Shown here piece by piece: positions 1 through 7,821 of a stretch of DNA of 23,187 nucleotides. Position numbers and translations under genes: made by a program. Location of the stretch: contig CAYNDV010000070.1 in the NCBI GenBank assembly GCA_964396055.1, positions 1 through 23,187 of the forward strand, read 5' to 3'. Each line of letters starts with the position of its first letter. Within the stretch, counting starts at the first letter, position 1. Under the pieces are notes generated by a model. It searched no databases. It worked only from the letters and a program-made list of their open reading frames with translations, and had not been told where the DNA came from. This stretch comes from CAYJPV01 sp964396055. Lineage in GTDB: Bacteria > Acidobacteriota > Vicinamibacteria > Vicinamibacterales > JAKQTR01.

Positions 1-20
1 GTGGGGCGTTGAGGATTGTC

Positions 21-46
21 AGAAGCAAGAAGCAAGAAGCAAGAAG
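21..46. repeat. Heptanucleotide tandem repeat (AGAAGCA)
   Basis: Three perfect copies of the 7-bp unit AGAAGCA plus a partial fourth (AGAAG). The array lies about 11 bp beyond the stop codon of the minus-strand hydrolase that ends at 58. I see no gene in bases 1-57. Similar short repeats sit at the 3' ends of three other genes in the window. Confidence 0.85.
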
Positions 47-57
47 GGATCACGCGG

Positions 58-1047
58 TTACGCTGAGCCTGGATCCTGGAACAGCCTCTCCGCGAACGCG
101 ACGATGGCGTCTTCGGCCCAGAACCCGTCCGACCCGTTGCCTGGCGCCTCAATGAACCCGCAGTGGCCGCCATGCTTCGTGATGACGACGGTGAGGTGCG
201 GGTTCGCCTGCACCACCGGGGCGCGGAACGACTCGACGGCGATGAACGGATCGTCCTCGGCCGTGATGACGAGCGTGGGCACCCGGATCCGGTCCACGAC
301 GCGGATCGACGACATCTGATGGTAGTAGTCGGCGGCGTCCTTGAAGCCGTGGTGCGGCGCGGTGTACCGATCGTCGAACCCGCGGACGGACCAGAGGCCG
401 CCCAGGCCGCGGACATCGTAGAGGTGCGGAAACAGCTTCGCCTTCAGCCGGATGCGCCGGCGCAGGCTGTGCATGAAGTGCCACTGGTAGATCCGGTTGG
501 CCGGCCGTTCCAGCAGGTCCATGCACGCGGTGAGGTCCAGCGTCGGCGAGACGGCGCACACGCCCTTCACCCGAGGGATCTGGTCACCAAAGGCCCCGGC
601 CAGGCGCAGCGCCACGTTCCCGCCCAGCGAGTAGCCGGCCACGACGAACGACGGCAGCCCGTCGCGCTGCGCCAGTTCCGTCAGCAGCCTTACCACGTCC
701 TGGCTCAGGCCCGAGTGGTAGAGCCCCTGCGACAGGTGCTCGGTGCCGCCGCAGTTCCGCTGGTTCAGGCGGACGGCGTTGAAGCCCCGGGCAAATGCCT
801 TCGCGGCGATGCCCCTGACGTAATGCGCATCGCTCGACCCCTCGAGCCCGTGGTGGATCACGATGGTGGGCCGCGAGGTCCGATCGGGCTGCCAGTGGCA
901 GTGCGCCAGCACCTGCGTCTCGTCGTCGATCCGGAAGAGGCGCGCCTCAGCCGGAGGCAGGCCGGCAAACGACCGCCGCCGCGCCCACGCGGCCAGTGTC
1001 ATCCGGTGCCCGCCGCGCAGCCACGGGTGGGGGCGATACTCACGCAT
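58..1047 (-). CDS. YheT-like alpha/beta-fold hydrolase
   Basis: A 329-aa alpha/beta hydrolase of the YheT/ABHD1-3 type, probably a cytoplasmic carboxylesterase or lipase-like enzyme; the true substrate is unknown. The N-terminus has the family's proline-rich opening (RPHPWLRGGH, about residues 5-14). The oxyanion segment HHGLEGSS is near residues 65-72, the nucleophile elbow GYSLGGN places Ser140, AEDDPF gives the acid near Asp266, and KHGGHCGF gives His295. All triad positions are present and the length is normal for the family. Its start overlaps the end of the upstream DUF72 gene by 8 bp, so the two are probably co-transcribed and translationally coupled. No signal peptide is visible. Family membership is secure, function is not. 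Confidence 0.9.
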   Translation of the reverse strand: MREYRPHPWLRGGHRMTLAAWARRRSFAGLPPAEARLFRIDDETQVLAHCHWQPDRTSRPTIVIHHGLEGSSDAHYVRGIAAKAFARGFNAVRLNQRNCGGTEHLSQGLYHSGLSQDVVRLLTELAQRDGLPSFVVAGYSLGGNVALRLAGAFGDQIPRVKGVCAVSPTLDLTACMDLLERPANRIYQWHFMHSLRRRIRLKAKLFPHLYDVRGLGGLWSVRGFDDRYTAPHHGFKDAADYYHQMSSIRVVDRIRVPTLVITAEDDPFIAVESFRAPVVQANPHLTVVITKHGGHCGFIEAPGNGSDGFWAEDAIVAFAERLFQDPGSA

Positions 1048-1741
1048 CCAGGTGCGACCTCAACAAGGCGGCGAACTCCGGCCCCTTGCCCTGGTCCTCG
1101 TGCTTGAAGTACACGAATACGTCGTCCAGGCCGGCGGTGCCCTCTCGGATGCGGCCGCCCCAGGCGCGGATGTCGTTGGGCGTGTACCCCTCGTCCCGCA
1201 ACCGGAAGTACGCGTACGGCGCGGTCACGACGATCGGCGTGTCCGCCTCGCCGGTATCTGCCACGCACAGCGCCAGGTCGCGGCTCCGCAGCCTCCCGAA
1301 CACCTCCTCGTCGTGCCACGAGGGATGGCGGAACTCGAAGGCGGCGCGGGTGCCAGCCGGCACCGTCTCGAGGAACGCGTCGAAGCGGGCCAGATCCTTC
1401 TTGAAGTTCGGCGGCAGCTGGAACAGGAGCGGCGCCTGTTTCGCGCCCAAGCCGGCGGCCACCGCGCAGAACCGGGCCGTGGCGTCGGCGCACGCCTTCA
1501 GCCGCGACAGGTGCGTGATGCGCCGGGGCGCCTTCAGGGCGAAGCTGAAGCCCTCGGGGCTGCCCTCGACCCAGCCCGCGACGGTTCGCTCGTTGGGCAT
1601 CCGGTAGAACGTGTAGTTGATCTCGACCGTCGTGAAGCGCTCGGCGTAGTACCCGAGCATCCGGCCGGCCGGCAGGTCGTCCGGGTAGAAGGGTCCCTTC
1701 CATTCCGGGTAGTTGTACCCGGACGTGCCGATGTGAACCAT
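1040..1741 (-). CDS. DUF72 (YecE) family protein
   Basis: A 233-aa DUF72 protein, a TIM-barrel-like family of unknown biochemical function. Diagnostic segments are the N-terminal IGTSGYNYPEWKGPFYP (about residues 4-20), the VEINYTFYRMP block (about 39-49), LLFQLPPNFKKD (about 105-116), the AAFEFRHPSW block (about 133-142) and the C-terminal VYFKHEDQGKGPEFA, which normally holds conserved polar residues. The first Met gives the usual short leader, but the bases just upstream (a CCACCCACC-like run) show no Shine-Dalgarno, so the gene may be leaderless or weakly translated. It overlaps the downstream hydrolase by 8 bp. Nothing looks broken. Confidence 0.9.
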   Translation of the reverse strand: MVHIGTSGYNYPEWKGPFYPDDLPAGRMLGYYAERFTTVEINYTFYRMPNERTVAGWVEGSPEGFSFALKAPRRITHLSRLKACADATARFCAVAAGLGAKQAPLLFQLPPNFKKDLARFDAFLETVPAGTRAAFEFRHPSWHDEEVFGRLRSRDLALCVADTGEADTPIVVTAPYAYFRLRDEGYTPNDIRAWGGRIREGTAGLDDVFVYFKHEDQGKGPEFAALLRSHLDA

Positions 1742-1799
1742 GGTGGGTGGGGGCGACCGCGAGACGGCGAACCCGGCCCGCGGTCAGGCTGTCCGTTGG

Positions 1800-2144
1800 T
1801 TACCAGCGTGGTTCGCGCGGCTCCGAGCCGCCGCCATACCCGCCTCGATGGCCATCGCCGCCGAACGACCGGCCGCCGCCGCCGTCGCCGCCCGCGCCCT
1901 TCGGCCTGGCCTCGTTCACCACCAGCGCGCGCCCCTGCATCTGGTACTGGTGGAACTGTTCCACCGCCTTCTGCGCGCCTTCGTCGGTCGACATCTCGAC
2001 AAAGCCAAAGCCCCTGGCCCGGCCCGTTGCGGTATCCCGCATGACCTGGACATTCGCCACGGCGCCGGCCTGGCTGAAGAGCTCCCGCAGCTCCTCATCC
2101 GTGGCCTTGTAAGGGAGGTTGCCGACGTACAATCTACGACCCAT
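1800..2144 (-). CDS. RRM-domain RNA-binding protein with glycine-rich tail
   Basis: A 114-aa protein with one RNA-recognition motif (about residues 3-80) and a glycine/arginine-rich C-terminal tail (82-114). RNP2 is LYVGNL (residues 5-10) and RNP1 is RGFGFVEM (44-51), with the aromatic residues that stack on RNA. This architecture matches the bacterial Rbp family, which in cyanobacteria includes cold-induced members; it is a cytoplasmic single-stranded RNA binder. The start is the ATG at 2144, with AGGA/GGAG purine stretches 8-14 bases upstream. The predicted promoter lies about 150 bp upstream, implying a long 5' leader, which is common in cold-shock-type RNA-binding genes. The RNA targets cannot be read from sequence. 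Confidence 0.93.
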   Translation of the reverse strand: MGRRLYVGNLPYKATDEELRELFSQAGAVANVQVMRDTATGRARGFGFVEMSTDEGAQKAVEQFHQYQMQGRALVVNEARPKGAGGDGGGGRSFGGDGHRGGYGGGSEPREPRW

Positions 2145-2260
2145 ACCAGTCCTAGCTCCTGACGACTCGCGCGCAAACTCGCAGCAACGAACCGGCGCGC
2201 CCTACGGCCGTCGCTGGGCAGATCGCTCACTCGAATGTGGGGTGGAAGGCCCGGATAGCC

Positions 2261-2316
2261 CTTGACACAACGGTGCGCGTTCGCCTGACGCGCGCAGTAT
2301 ACCAGAATGTGTCAAG
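2261..2316 (-). promoter_or_regulatory. Extended -10 promoter flanked by CTTGACACA inverted repeat
   Basis: On the minus strand TGGTATACT (2304-2296) is a strong extended -10 element pointing at the RRM gene, with transcription expected near 2289 and a leader of about 145 nt. It is enclosed by a perfect 9-bp inverted repeat, CTTGACACA at 2261-2269 and TGTGTCAAG at 2308-2316. The outer arm contains TTGACA, but only 8 bp from the -10, too close for a normal -35. The arms could be operator half-sites or a hairpin in the DNA. The gene-free stretch 2145-2439 otherwise holds only the RRM leader and the direct repeat at 2339. Confidence 0.5.
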
Positions 2317-2338
2317 GCTTCTGCCCTTCCAGGGGGCG

Positions 2339-2358
2339 GATTCCGTGCGATTCCGTGC
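2339..2358. repeat. 10-bp tandem direct repeat (GATTCCGTGC x2)
   Basis: Two perfect adjacent copies of GATTCCGTGC in the region upstream of the SCO lipoprotein gene. The copies are one helical turn apart, so they could be paired regulator sites, but there is no direct evidence for binding. Confidence 0.6.
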
Positions 2359-2439
2359 AACCTGGCACCGGGCTGCCCCGTGCCCCCGGGCCGGGTCGGC
2401 GGCTGGCCACGGGCCCCCGACCGATCTAGAGTGGAAGGT

Positions 2440-3300
2440 ATGTGGCGCTCCAGCACCGTCGTCCTCGTTCTCCTGCTCCTCGTGTCGGGATGCCGCACGC
2501 AGGAGTCTCCGGCGCGGCGGTTCCCCCTCACGGGCGAGATCGTGGCCATCAAGGCCGACCGCACCGAAATCACCGTCAAGCACGACGACATCAAGGACTT
2601 CATGCCGGCGATGACGATGCCGTTCCCGATCACGGACGCGGCCCAGCTCGCGGGCCTCGCCGTCGGCGACACCATCGCCGCCACCCTGGTGCTCACCGAC
2701 GAGGAGTCGTTCCTGACCGACATCCGCAGGACGGGCACGGTGCCGCCGGAGCAGCGCGGCCGGCTGGAGGAGCCCCCGGCCGGCCTGGCCCCCGGCCAGG
2801 CGGTTCCCGACATGACGTTCACCGCGGACGACGGCCGCCCTGTCGCGCTTGCGTCGCTGCGCGGGTCGTTCGTGCTGCTGACCTTCATCTACACACGCTG
2901 CCCGCTCCCGGAGTACTGCCCGCGGATGAACGCCTCCTTCAAGGGCGTGCAGGACCGGGTGCTCGCCCGCCCGGATCTGCGGGGCCGGGTGCAGCTGTTG
3001 TCGGTGTCGTTCGATCCGGACTTCGACACGCCGTCCCGGCTGAAGGAGCAGGCCACGCAGGCCGGCGCCGTGCCGGCGGTGTGGCGGTTCGTCACCGCGC
3101 CGCGCGCGGAGGTCGACGCCTTCGGCGCCCGCTTCGGGCTGCGCGTGACGCGCGAGGGGGCCGACGGGTCCAACATCACCCACAACCTGCGCACGGCGCT
3201 GCTGGCCCGAGACGGCACGCTCGTAAAGACATACAATGGCAGTGAGTGGTCGCCGGCCGAGGTCGTCAGGGACCTCGACGCGCTGACCGCCCGCCGCTGA
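2440..3300 (+). CDS. CusF-like/SCO fusion copper lipoprotein
   Basis: A 286-aa exported lipoprotein. The start ATG at 2440 gives a clean type II signal peptide ending LLVSGC, so Cys18 is the lipidated residue; an upstream in-frame start would add 20 residues before the signal. Residues about 28-90 form a CusF-like copper-binding domain with the signature MPAMTMPF. Residues about 105-285 form a thioredoxin-fold SCO/SenC domain with YTRCPLPEYCP (Cys154 and Cys160), DPDFDTP, and a late His at 248 (ITHN) in the usual metal-ligand position. SCO proteins deliver copper to or reduce the CuA site of cytochrome oxidases. The cysteines are spaced CX5C instead of the classic CX3C. It stands alone just before the ior operon, with no oxidase genes nearby, so the partner is unknown. 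Confidence 0.88.
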   Translation: MWRSSTVVLVLLLLVSGCRTQESPARRFPLTGEIVAIKADRTEITVKHDDIKDFMPAMTMPFPITDAAQLAGLAVGDTIAATLVLTDEESFLTDIRRTGTVPPEQRGRLEEPPAGLAPGQAVPDMTFTADDGRPVALASLRGSFVLLTFIYTRCPLPEYCPRMNASFKGVQDRVLARPDLRGRVQLLSVSFDPDFDTPSRLKEQATQAGAVPAVWRFVTAPRAEVDAFGARFGLRVTREGADGSNITHNLRTALLARDGTLVKTYNGSEWSPAEVVRDLDALTARR

Positions 3301-3358
3301 CCCCTGCCGGCCGGGCCCTGCGTGGCCCGCGCGTGTCCATCCCCCGTTGGAGCCTGTG

Positions 3359-4972
3359 ATGAGTGAGATGGTGTTGCTAGGCGACGAAGCCGTGGCCCTT
3401 GGCGCGGTCCACGCCGGCCTGACGGCCGCGTACGCGTACCCCGGGACCCCGTCGACGGAAATCGTGGAGTATCTCGTCCGTTACCAGCGGCGGCACCAGC
3501 GTCCGCTGGCCACCTGGTGCGCCAACGAGAAGACGGCGTACGAGGCCGCGCTGGGCGTGTCCTTCGCCGGCCGCCGCACGCTGGTGGCCATGAAGCACGT
3601 CGGGCTGAATGTCGCCGCCGACCCGTTCATGAACTCGGCCCTGGTGGCCATCAACGGCGGCCTGGTGCTGGCCGTGGCCGACGACCCCGGCATGCACAGC
3701 TCGCAGAACGAGCAGGACAGCCGGTATTTCGCCGACTTCGCCCACATCATCTGCTTCGAGCCGACGACGCACCAGGACGCGTACGACATGGCGCGGGAGG
3801 CCTTCGACGCCTCCGAGCGCTTCCATCTGCCGGTGATGATCCGGCTGGTGACGCGCCTGGCCCACTCGAGAGGCATCGTGCGCGTGGCGCCGGCGCTGCC
3901 GGAGAAGCCCGTGCATCGTGCGGCGGACCGCGCATCGTGGATCCTGCTGCCCGCCAACGCCCGCCGCGAGTGGCGCCGCCTGCTGGACCGGATGCCCGAG
4001 ATCCGGGCCTACACGGCGGCGAGCCCCTACAACACCGTCGAGGCCGGCGACGCAGCCGCGGGGTACGGCGTCATCACCGCCGGGCTGGCGCGCAACTACT
4101 TCCTCGAGAACCTCGAGGACCTGCCGGTGGCGCCGCCCCACCTGCACATCGGCGCGTATCCGTTCCCGGGCGAGACCCTGCGCGAGTTCGTCAGCCGCGT
4201 GCCGCGCGTCCTCGTGCTGGAGGACGGCTACCCGTTCGTGGAGCGGATGCTGCGCGGCGTGGTCCCGCCGCCGGTGGAGATCCAGGGCCGCCAATCCGGC
4301 CACGTGCCGCCCGACGGCGAGCTGAATCCGGACATCGTCCGCGGCGCGCTGGGCCTGCCCGCCCGGGCCGGCGTCTCGGTGCCCGGGCTCACGCTGCCCA
4401 GCCGCCCGCCGCAGCTGTGCGCCGGCTGCCCGCACGCGGACAGCTTCCAGTCGGTGACCTCGGCGCTCCACGAGTTCCCCGAGGCCATCGTCACGTCCGA
4501 CATCGGCTGCTACACCCTCGGCGCGCTGCCGCCCTATAACGCCATCGACACCTGCGTGTGCATGGGCGCGTCGGTGGGCATGGCCCGCGGGGCCGCCGAC
4601 GCGGGGTTCCACCCGGTCGTGGCGGTGATCGGCGACAGCACGTTCCTGCACTCGGGGGTGACGCCGCTGCTCGACGCCATCACGGCCGACGCCCCGATGA
4701 CGCTGCTCATCCTCGACAACAAGACCGTCGGCATGACCGGCGGCCAGCCCACGATTCGCCCGTCGTCCGAACTCGAAGGGCTCGTGCGCGGCCTCGGCGT
4801 GGCGCCCGAGCACCTGCACGTCCTGGAGGCGCACCCGCGCCACACGGCGGCCAACACGGAGATCATGCGGCGCGAGATCCAGCACCGCGGATTATCGGTG
4901 GTCATCGCCGTGCGGGAGTGCATCGAGACGGCCAAACGCAGCAAGCAGGAGCAGGCAGGGGGCGCGCGATGA
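3359..4972 (+). CDS. iorA: Indolepyruvate:ferredoxin oxidoreductase alpha subunit, short form
   Basis: A 537-aa TPP-dependent 2-oxoacid:ferredoxin oxidoreductase subunit, which decarboxylates aryl 2-oxoacids to acyl-CoA and passes electrons to ferredoxin. The N-terminal pyrimidine-binding domain starts GDEAVALGAVHAGL and contains AYPGTPSTEI. The C-terminal TPP domain has LCAGCPH (Cys354, Cys357), DIGCYTLG (Cys384), GDSTFLHSG (from 425) and DNKTVGMTGG (from 453). With Cys521 these cysteines fit the single TPP-proximal [4Fe-4S] cluster of two-subunit enzymes. The C-terminal 2x[4Fe-4S] ferredoxin domain of classic IorA is absent: the protein ends about 16 residues after Cys521. The ATG at 3359 follows GGAG at 3349-3352 with good spacing; an in-frame TTG at 3347 is less likely. 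Its stop overlaps the iorB start (ATGA). Confidence 0.9.
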   Translation: MSEMVLLGDEAVALGAVHAGLTAAYAYPGTPSTEIVEYLVRYQRRHQRPLATWCANEKTAYEAALGVSFAGRRTLVAMKHVGLNVAADPFMNSALVAINGGLVLAVADDPGMHSSQNEQDSRYFADFAHIICFEPTTHQDAYDMAREAFDASERFHLPVMIRLVTRLAHSRGIVRVAPALPEKPVHRAADRASWILLPANARREWRRLLDRMPEIRAYTAASPYNTVEAGDAAAGYGVITAGLARNYFLENLEDLPVAPPHLHIGAYPFPGETLREFVSRVPRVLVLEDGYPFVERMLRGVVPPPVEIQGRQSGHVPPDGELNPDIVRGALGLPARAGVSVPGLTLPSRPPQLCAGCPHADSFQSVTSALHEFPEAIVTSDIGCYTLGALPPYNAIDTCVCMGASVGMARGAADAGFHPVVAVIGDSTFLHSGVTPLLDAITADAPMTLLILDNKTVGMTGGQPTIRPSSELEGLVRGLGVAPEHLHVLEAHPRHTAANTEIMRREIQHRGLSVVIAVRECIETAKRSKQEQAGGAR

Positions 4973-5556
4973 AGTTCGACATCATCCTGGCGGGCGTCGG
5001 CGGGCAAGGCGTGCTGTCCGTGTCGGCGGTCATTGCGTCGAGCGCCATGAAGGAGGGCCTGCACGTCAAGCAGTCCGAGGTGCACGGCATGTCACAGCGC
5101 GGCGGCGCCGTGGTGGCCAACCTGCGGCTCTCCGACCGGCCGATCGCCAGCGACCTGATCCCGAAAGGCGCGGCATCGATGATTCTCAGCATGGAGCCCA
5201 TCGAGAGCCTGCGCTATCTCGAGTACCTCACGCCCGGGGGCACGCTGATCACAGCCGCCGAGCCCGTCATCAACATCACGGACTACCCGCCCATCGCCGA
5301 CGTGCTGGCCCAGGTGGGGCGCGTGCCGCACGCCACGATCGTCGAGGCCGAGCGGCTGGCGCGGCAGGCCGGGTCGGCCCGGGCCACCAACATGGTCATG
5401 GTCGGCGCAGCCTCGCACTGGCTCCCGGTCTCGGTGGACAGCATCGAGCACTTCGTCCGGACGCTGTTCGCCGCGAAGGGCGACAAGGTGGTCGACACGA
5501 ACGTGAAGGCGCTGCGCGCGGGCCGCGACGCGGCGGCCGCAACCCGCCAGGGATAG
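4969..5556 (+). CDS. iorB: Indolepyruvate:ferredoxin oxidoreductase beta (gamma-domain) subunit
   Basis: A 195-aa protein of the POR gamma-domain family that pairs with IorA in the cytoplasm and shapes the CoA/2-oxoacid site. The start has the family signature ILAGVGGQGVLSVSAVIA (residues 6-23), followed by SEVHGMSQRGGAVVANLR (about 38-55), both typical of IorB. It contains no cysteine at all, so any cluster must sit in IorA. Its ATG overlaps the iorA stop by 4 bp (ATGA), a classic translational coupling, and the next gene begins 6 bp after its stop. Full length, nothing unusual apart from a short Ala-rich tail. Confidence 0.92.
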   Translation: MKFDIILAGVGGQGVLSVSAVIASSAMKEGLHVKQSEVHGMSQRGGAVVANLRLSDRPIASDLIPKGAASMILSMEPIESLRYLEYLTPGGTLITAAEPVINITDYPPIADVLAQVGRVPHATIVEAERLARQAGSARATNMVMVGAASHWLPVSVDSIEHFVRTLFAAKGDKVVDTNVKALRAGRDAAAATRQG

Positions 5557-5562
5557 GACCGC

Positions 5563-7821
5563 ATGGATACCGCCACGATCGCCGCCCTCCTGGGCGCCGC
5601 GCGCGCCGACGGCCGCGAGGCGCTCCTCGAAACCGAAGGCCTGCGCCTGCTCGAGGCGCTCGGGCTGCCGGCGCCGCGTCACGTGTTCGTCACGGGCCCG
5701 GACGGCGTGACCGCCGGCGCGCTCGACGCGCTGCCCGGCACCCGCGTCGTGGTGAAGGTGATCTCGCCGCGCATCCTGCACAAAAGCGACGTCGGCGGCG
5801 TCGCCGTCGTCGACAAGACGGCGGCGCGGGTGCAGGCGGCCGTGGCGGACATGGCCGCGCGCCTGGGCCGCCACGACGTGGCGGGGTACACGATCAACGA
5901 GTTCGTCCCGTATCCGGCGGCGCTCGGCCACGAGTTGATCGTCGGGCTGCGCTGGACGGAGGACATGGGGCCGGTGGTCAGCGTGGGCGCCGGCGGCATC
6001 TACACCGAGTTCCTGGCCGGGCACTTCCGGCCGGGCCGCGACATCGCCGTCTTCGCCCCGGACCTCGCCGGCCGCGAGACGATCGCGGACGGCCTCGGAC
6101 GGGTCGCCGTGGTGCAGTTGATGACCCGCGCCCTGCGCGGCCAGCCGCCGCGCCTCGCCATCACCGCCCTCGTCGACGTGGTGGAACGGTTCCTGGCGTT
6201 CGCCGCCGCGTTCGGGCGCGAACTGGTCGAGTGCGAGGTGAACCCCTTCGTCGTGACGGCGGACGGCCGCCTCGTGGCCCTCGACATCCTCGTCAAGACC
6301 TGTCCGCCGCGGGCCCGAACCGGATCGCTGCCCCGCCCGCTGGGCAAGCTGGCCCGGCTGCTCCGCCCCGCGTCCGCGGCCATCATGGGCGTGTCGGAGC
6401 GTCTCAACCCGGGTCACATCATCGTCAACAACCTCCTGCGCGAGGGATTCGACCGGAGCCGCATCTACATCGTGAAAGCCGGCAGCCGCGACATCGAGGG
6501 CTGCGCGTGCGTGCCCGATGTCGCATCGCTGCCCGAGCGGGTGGACCTGTTCGTCCTGGCTATCGACGCCACGCAGGCGTCCCGGGCCCTCGTGGAGATC
6601 ATCGAGCGGCAGGCCGCCGAGAGCGTCGTGCTGATCCCGGGCGGCCTCGAGGAGAAGGCCGGCAGCGAGGCGATCGTGGCGCGGATGCGCGACGCCCTGG
6701 AGGCGGCGCGGGCCAGCGAGTGGGGCGGCCCCCTCATCAACGGCGGCAACTGCCTGGGTATCCGATCGCTGCCCGGCCGCTACGACACGACGTTCATCCC
6801 CGAGTACAAGTTCCCGCTGCCGGCCGGCGCGCCGTCGCGCGTGGCGTTTATTTCGCAGAGCGGCGCGTTCGCCCTCTCGAAGGCCAGCAAACTCGGCGGC
6901 GTCAACCCGAAGTATTCGGTGACGCTCGGCAACCAGATGGACCTCACGGTGGGCGACTATCTCACCTTCCTCGAGGACGACGACGAGATCGACCTCTTTG
7001 CGGTCTACGTCGAGGGCTTCCGCCCCCTCGACGGCCTGCGGTTCCTGGAGGCCGCGCGGCGGGTCGTGGCCGGGGGGCGCACCGTCATCCTGTACCGCGC
7101 CGGCAGGACGGCCGCCGGCGCCAAGGCGTCCGCCAGCCACACGGCATCGATTGCCGGCGACTACGCGGTCATCCGGGCGCTGGCCCAGTCGGCTGGCGTC
7201 GTCGTCGCCGACACCCTCGAGGATTTCGAGGACCTGACGCGCCTCTTCGCCGCGTTCGGCCGAATCCCCGCCCCCGGCCGACGCCTGGCGGCCGTGTCGA
7301 ATGCCGGGTTCGAGTGCGTCGCCTTCGCCGACAACCTCGGCGGGTTCTCGCTGACGCCCTTCGACAGCCGCACGGGGCAGCGGCTGCAGGAGGTCTTCGC
7401 GGCCAACCGTATCGCGCAGGTGGTGGATCTCAACAACCCCATCGACCTCACGCCGATGACCGGCGATGCCGGCTACGTGCAGACGGTCGAGGCGCTGCTG
7501 CAGGGTGACGAGGTGGATGCCGTCCTGGCGGGATGCGTGCCGTTCACGGCGGCGATGCAGACGCTGCCGCCCGCAGCGCATCACGCCGAGGATCTCCACG
7601 CGGAGGGCGCGATGGTCGCCGGGCTGGCCCGGCTCCGCCGTCAGTACGCCAAGCCTTTCGTGGCCGTGCTGGACGCCGGCCCCCTCTACGATCCGATGGC
7701 CGACGCGCTGCGCGCCGCCGGAGTGCCGACGTTCAGGACTGCCGACCGCGCGCTGCGGCTCTTCAACGTGTTCTGCGACGCCCGGGAACGGGCGGCGCAC
7801 TCGACAACACGGCCGGCGTGA
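5563..7821 (+). CDS. ADP-forming acyl-CoA synthetase, fused with beta domain first
   Basis: A 752-aa acetate/acyl--CoA ligase (ADP-forming), which converts acyl-CoA + ADP + Pi to acid + ATP + CoA. The order is an ATP-grasp beta region (about 1-250; RILHKSDVGGVAV with His73, a candidate second phospho-His), then the alpha region: a CoA-binding Rossmann domain (about 268-400; SAAIMGVSERLNPGH), then succinyl-CoA-ligase-like domains (from about 420; FISQSGAF, GNQMDLTVGDYL) with the catalytic phospho-His motif ASHTASIAGDY (His526). Many bacterial fusions are alpha then beta; here beta comes first. AGGA at 5555-5558 overlaps the iorB stop and serves as ribosome site. Its stop overlaps the next gene (GTGA). 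With iorAB it suggests substrate-level phosphorylation from amino-acid-derived 2-oxoacids. Substrate preference is not readable. Confidence 0.9.
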   Translation: MDTATIAALLGAARADGREALLETEGLRLLEALGLPAPRHVFVTGPDGVTAGALDALPGTRVVVKVISPRILHKSDVGGVAVVDKTAARVQAAVADMAARLGRHDVAGYTINEFVPYPAALGHELIVGLRWTEDMGPVVSVGAGGIYTEFLAGHFRPGRDIAVFAPDLAGRETIADGLGRVAVVQLMTRALRGQPPRLAITALVDVVERFLAFAAAFGRELVECEVNPFVVTADGRLVALDILVKTCPPRARTGSLPRPLGKLARLLRPASAAIMGVSERLNPGHIIVNNLLREGFDRSRIYIVKAGSRDIEGCACVPDVASLPERVDLFVLAIDATQASRALVEIIERQAAESVVLIPGGLEEKAGSEAIVARMRDALEAARASEWGGPLINGGNCLGIRSLPGRYDTTFIPEYKFPLPAGAPSRVAFISQSGAFALSKASKLGGVNPKYSVTLGNQMDLTVGDYLTFLEDDDEIDLFAVYVEGFRPLDGLRFLEAARRVVAGGRTVILYRAGRTAAGAKASASHTASIAGDYAVIRALAQSAGVVVADTLEDFEDLTRLFAAFGRIPAPGRRLAAVSNAGFECVAFADNLGGFSLTPFDSRTGQRLQEVFAANRIAQVVDLNNPIDLTPMTGDAGYVQTVEALLQGDEVDAVLAGCVPFTAAMQTLPPAAHHAEDLHAEGAMVAGLARLRRQYAKPFVAVLDAGPLYDPMADALRAAGVPTFRTADRALRLFNVFCDARERAAHSTTRPA

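Noticed and set aside
2262..2303. A plus-strand TTGACA ... TATACC promoter for the SCO gene
   Set aside because: Spacing is about 30 bp, far from the usual 16-18; the motif is better explained as an inverted-repeat arm around the minus-strand promoter.
3377..4885. A 502-codon open frame antisense to iorA
   Set aside because: Same reasoning; it shows no domain and lies wholly within iorA.
5092..7800. A 902-codon open frame antisense to iorB and the acyl-CoA synthetase
   Set aside because: Its product is compositionally biased (His/Arg/Gly/Ala/Val-rich) with no domain, and the opposite strand encodes two clear enzyme families; in GC-rich DNA such antisense frames stay open by chance.
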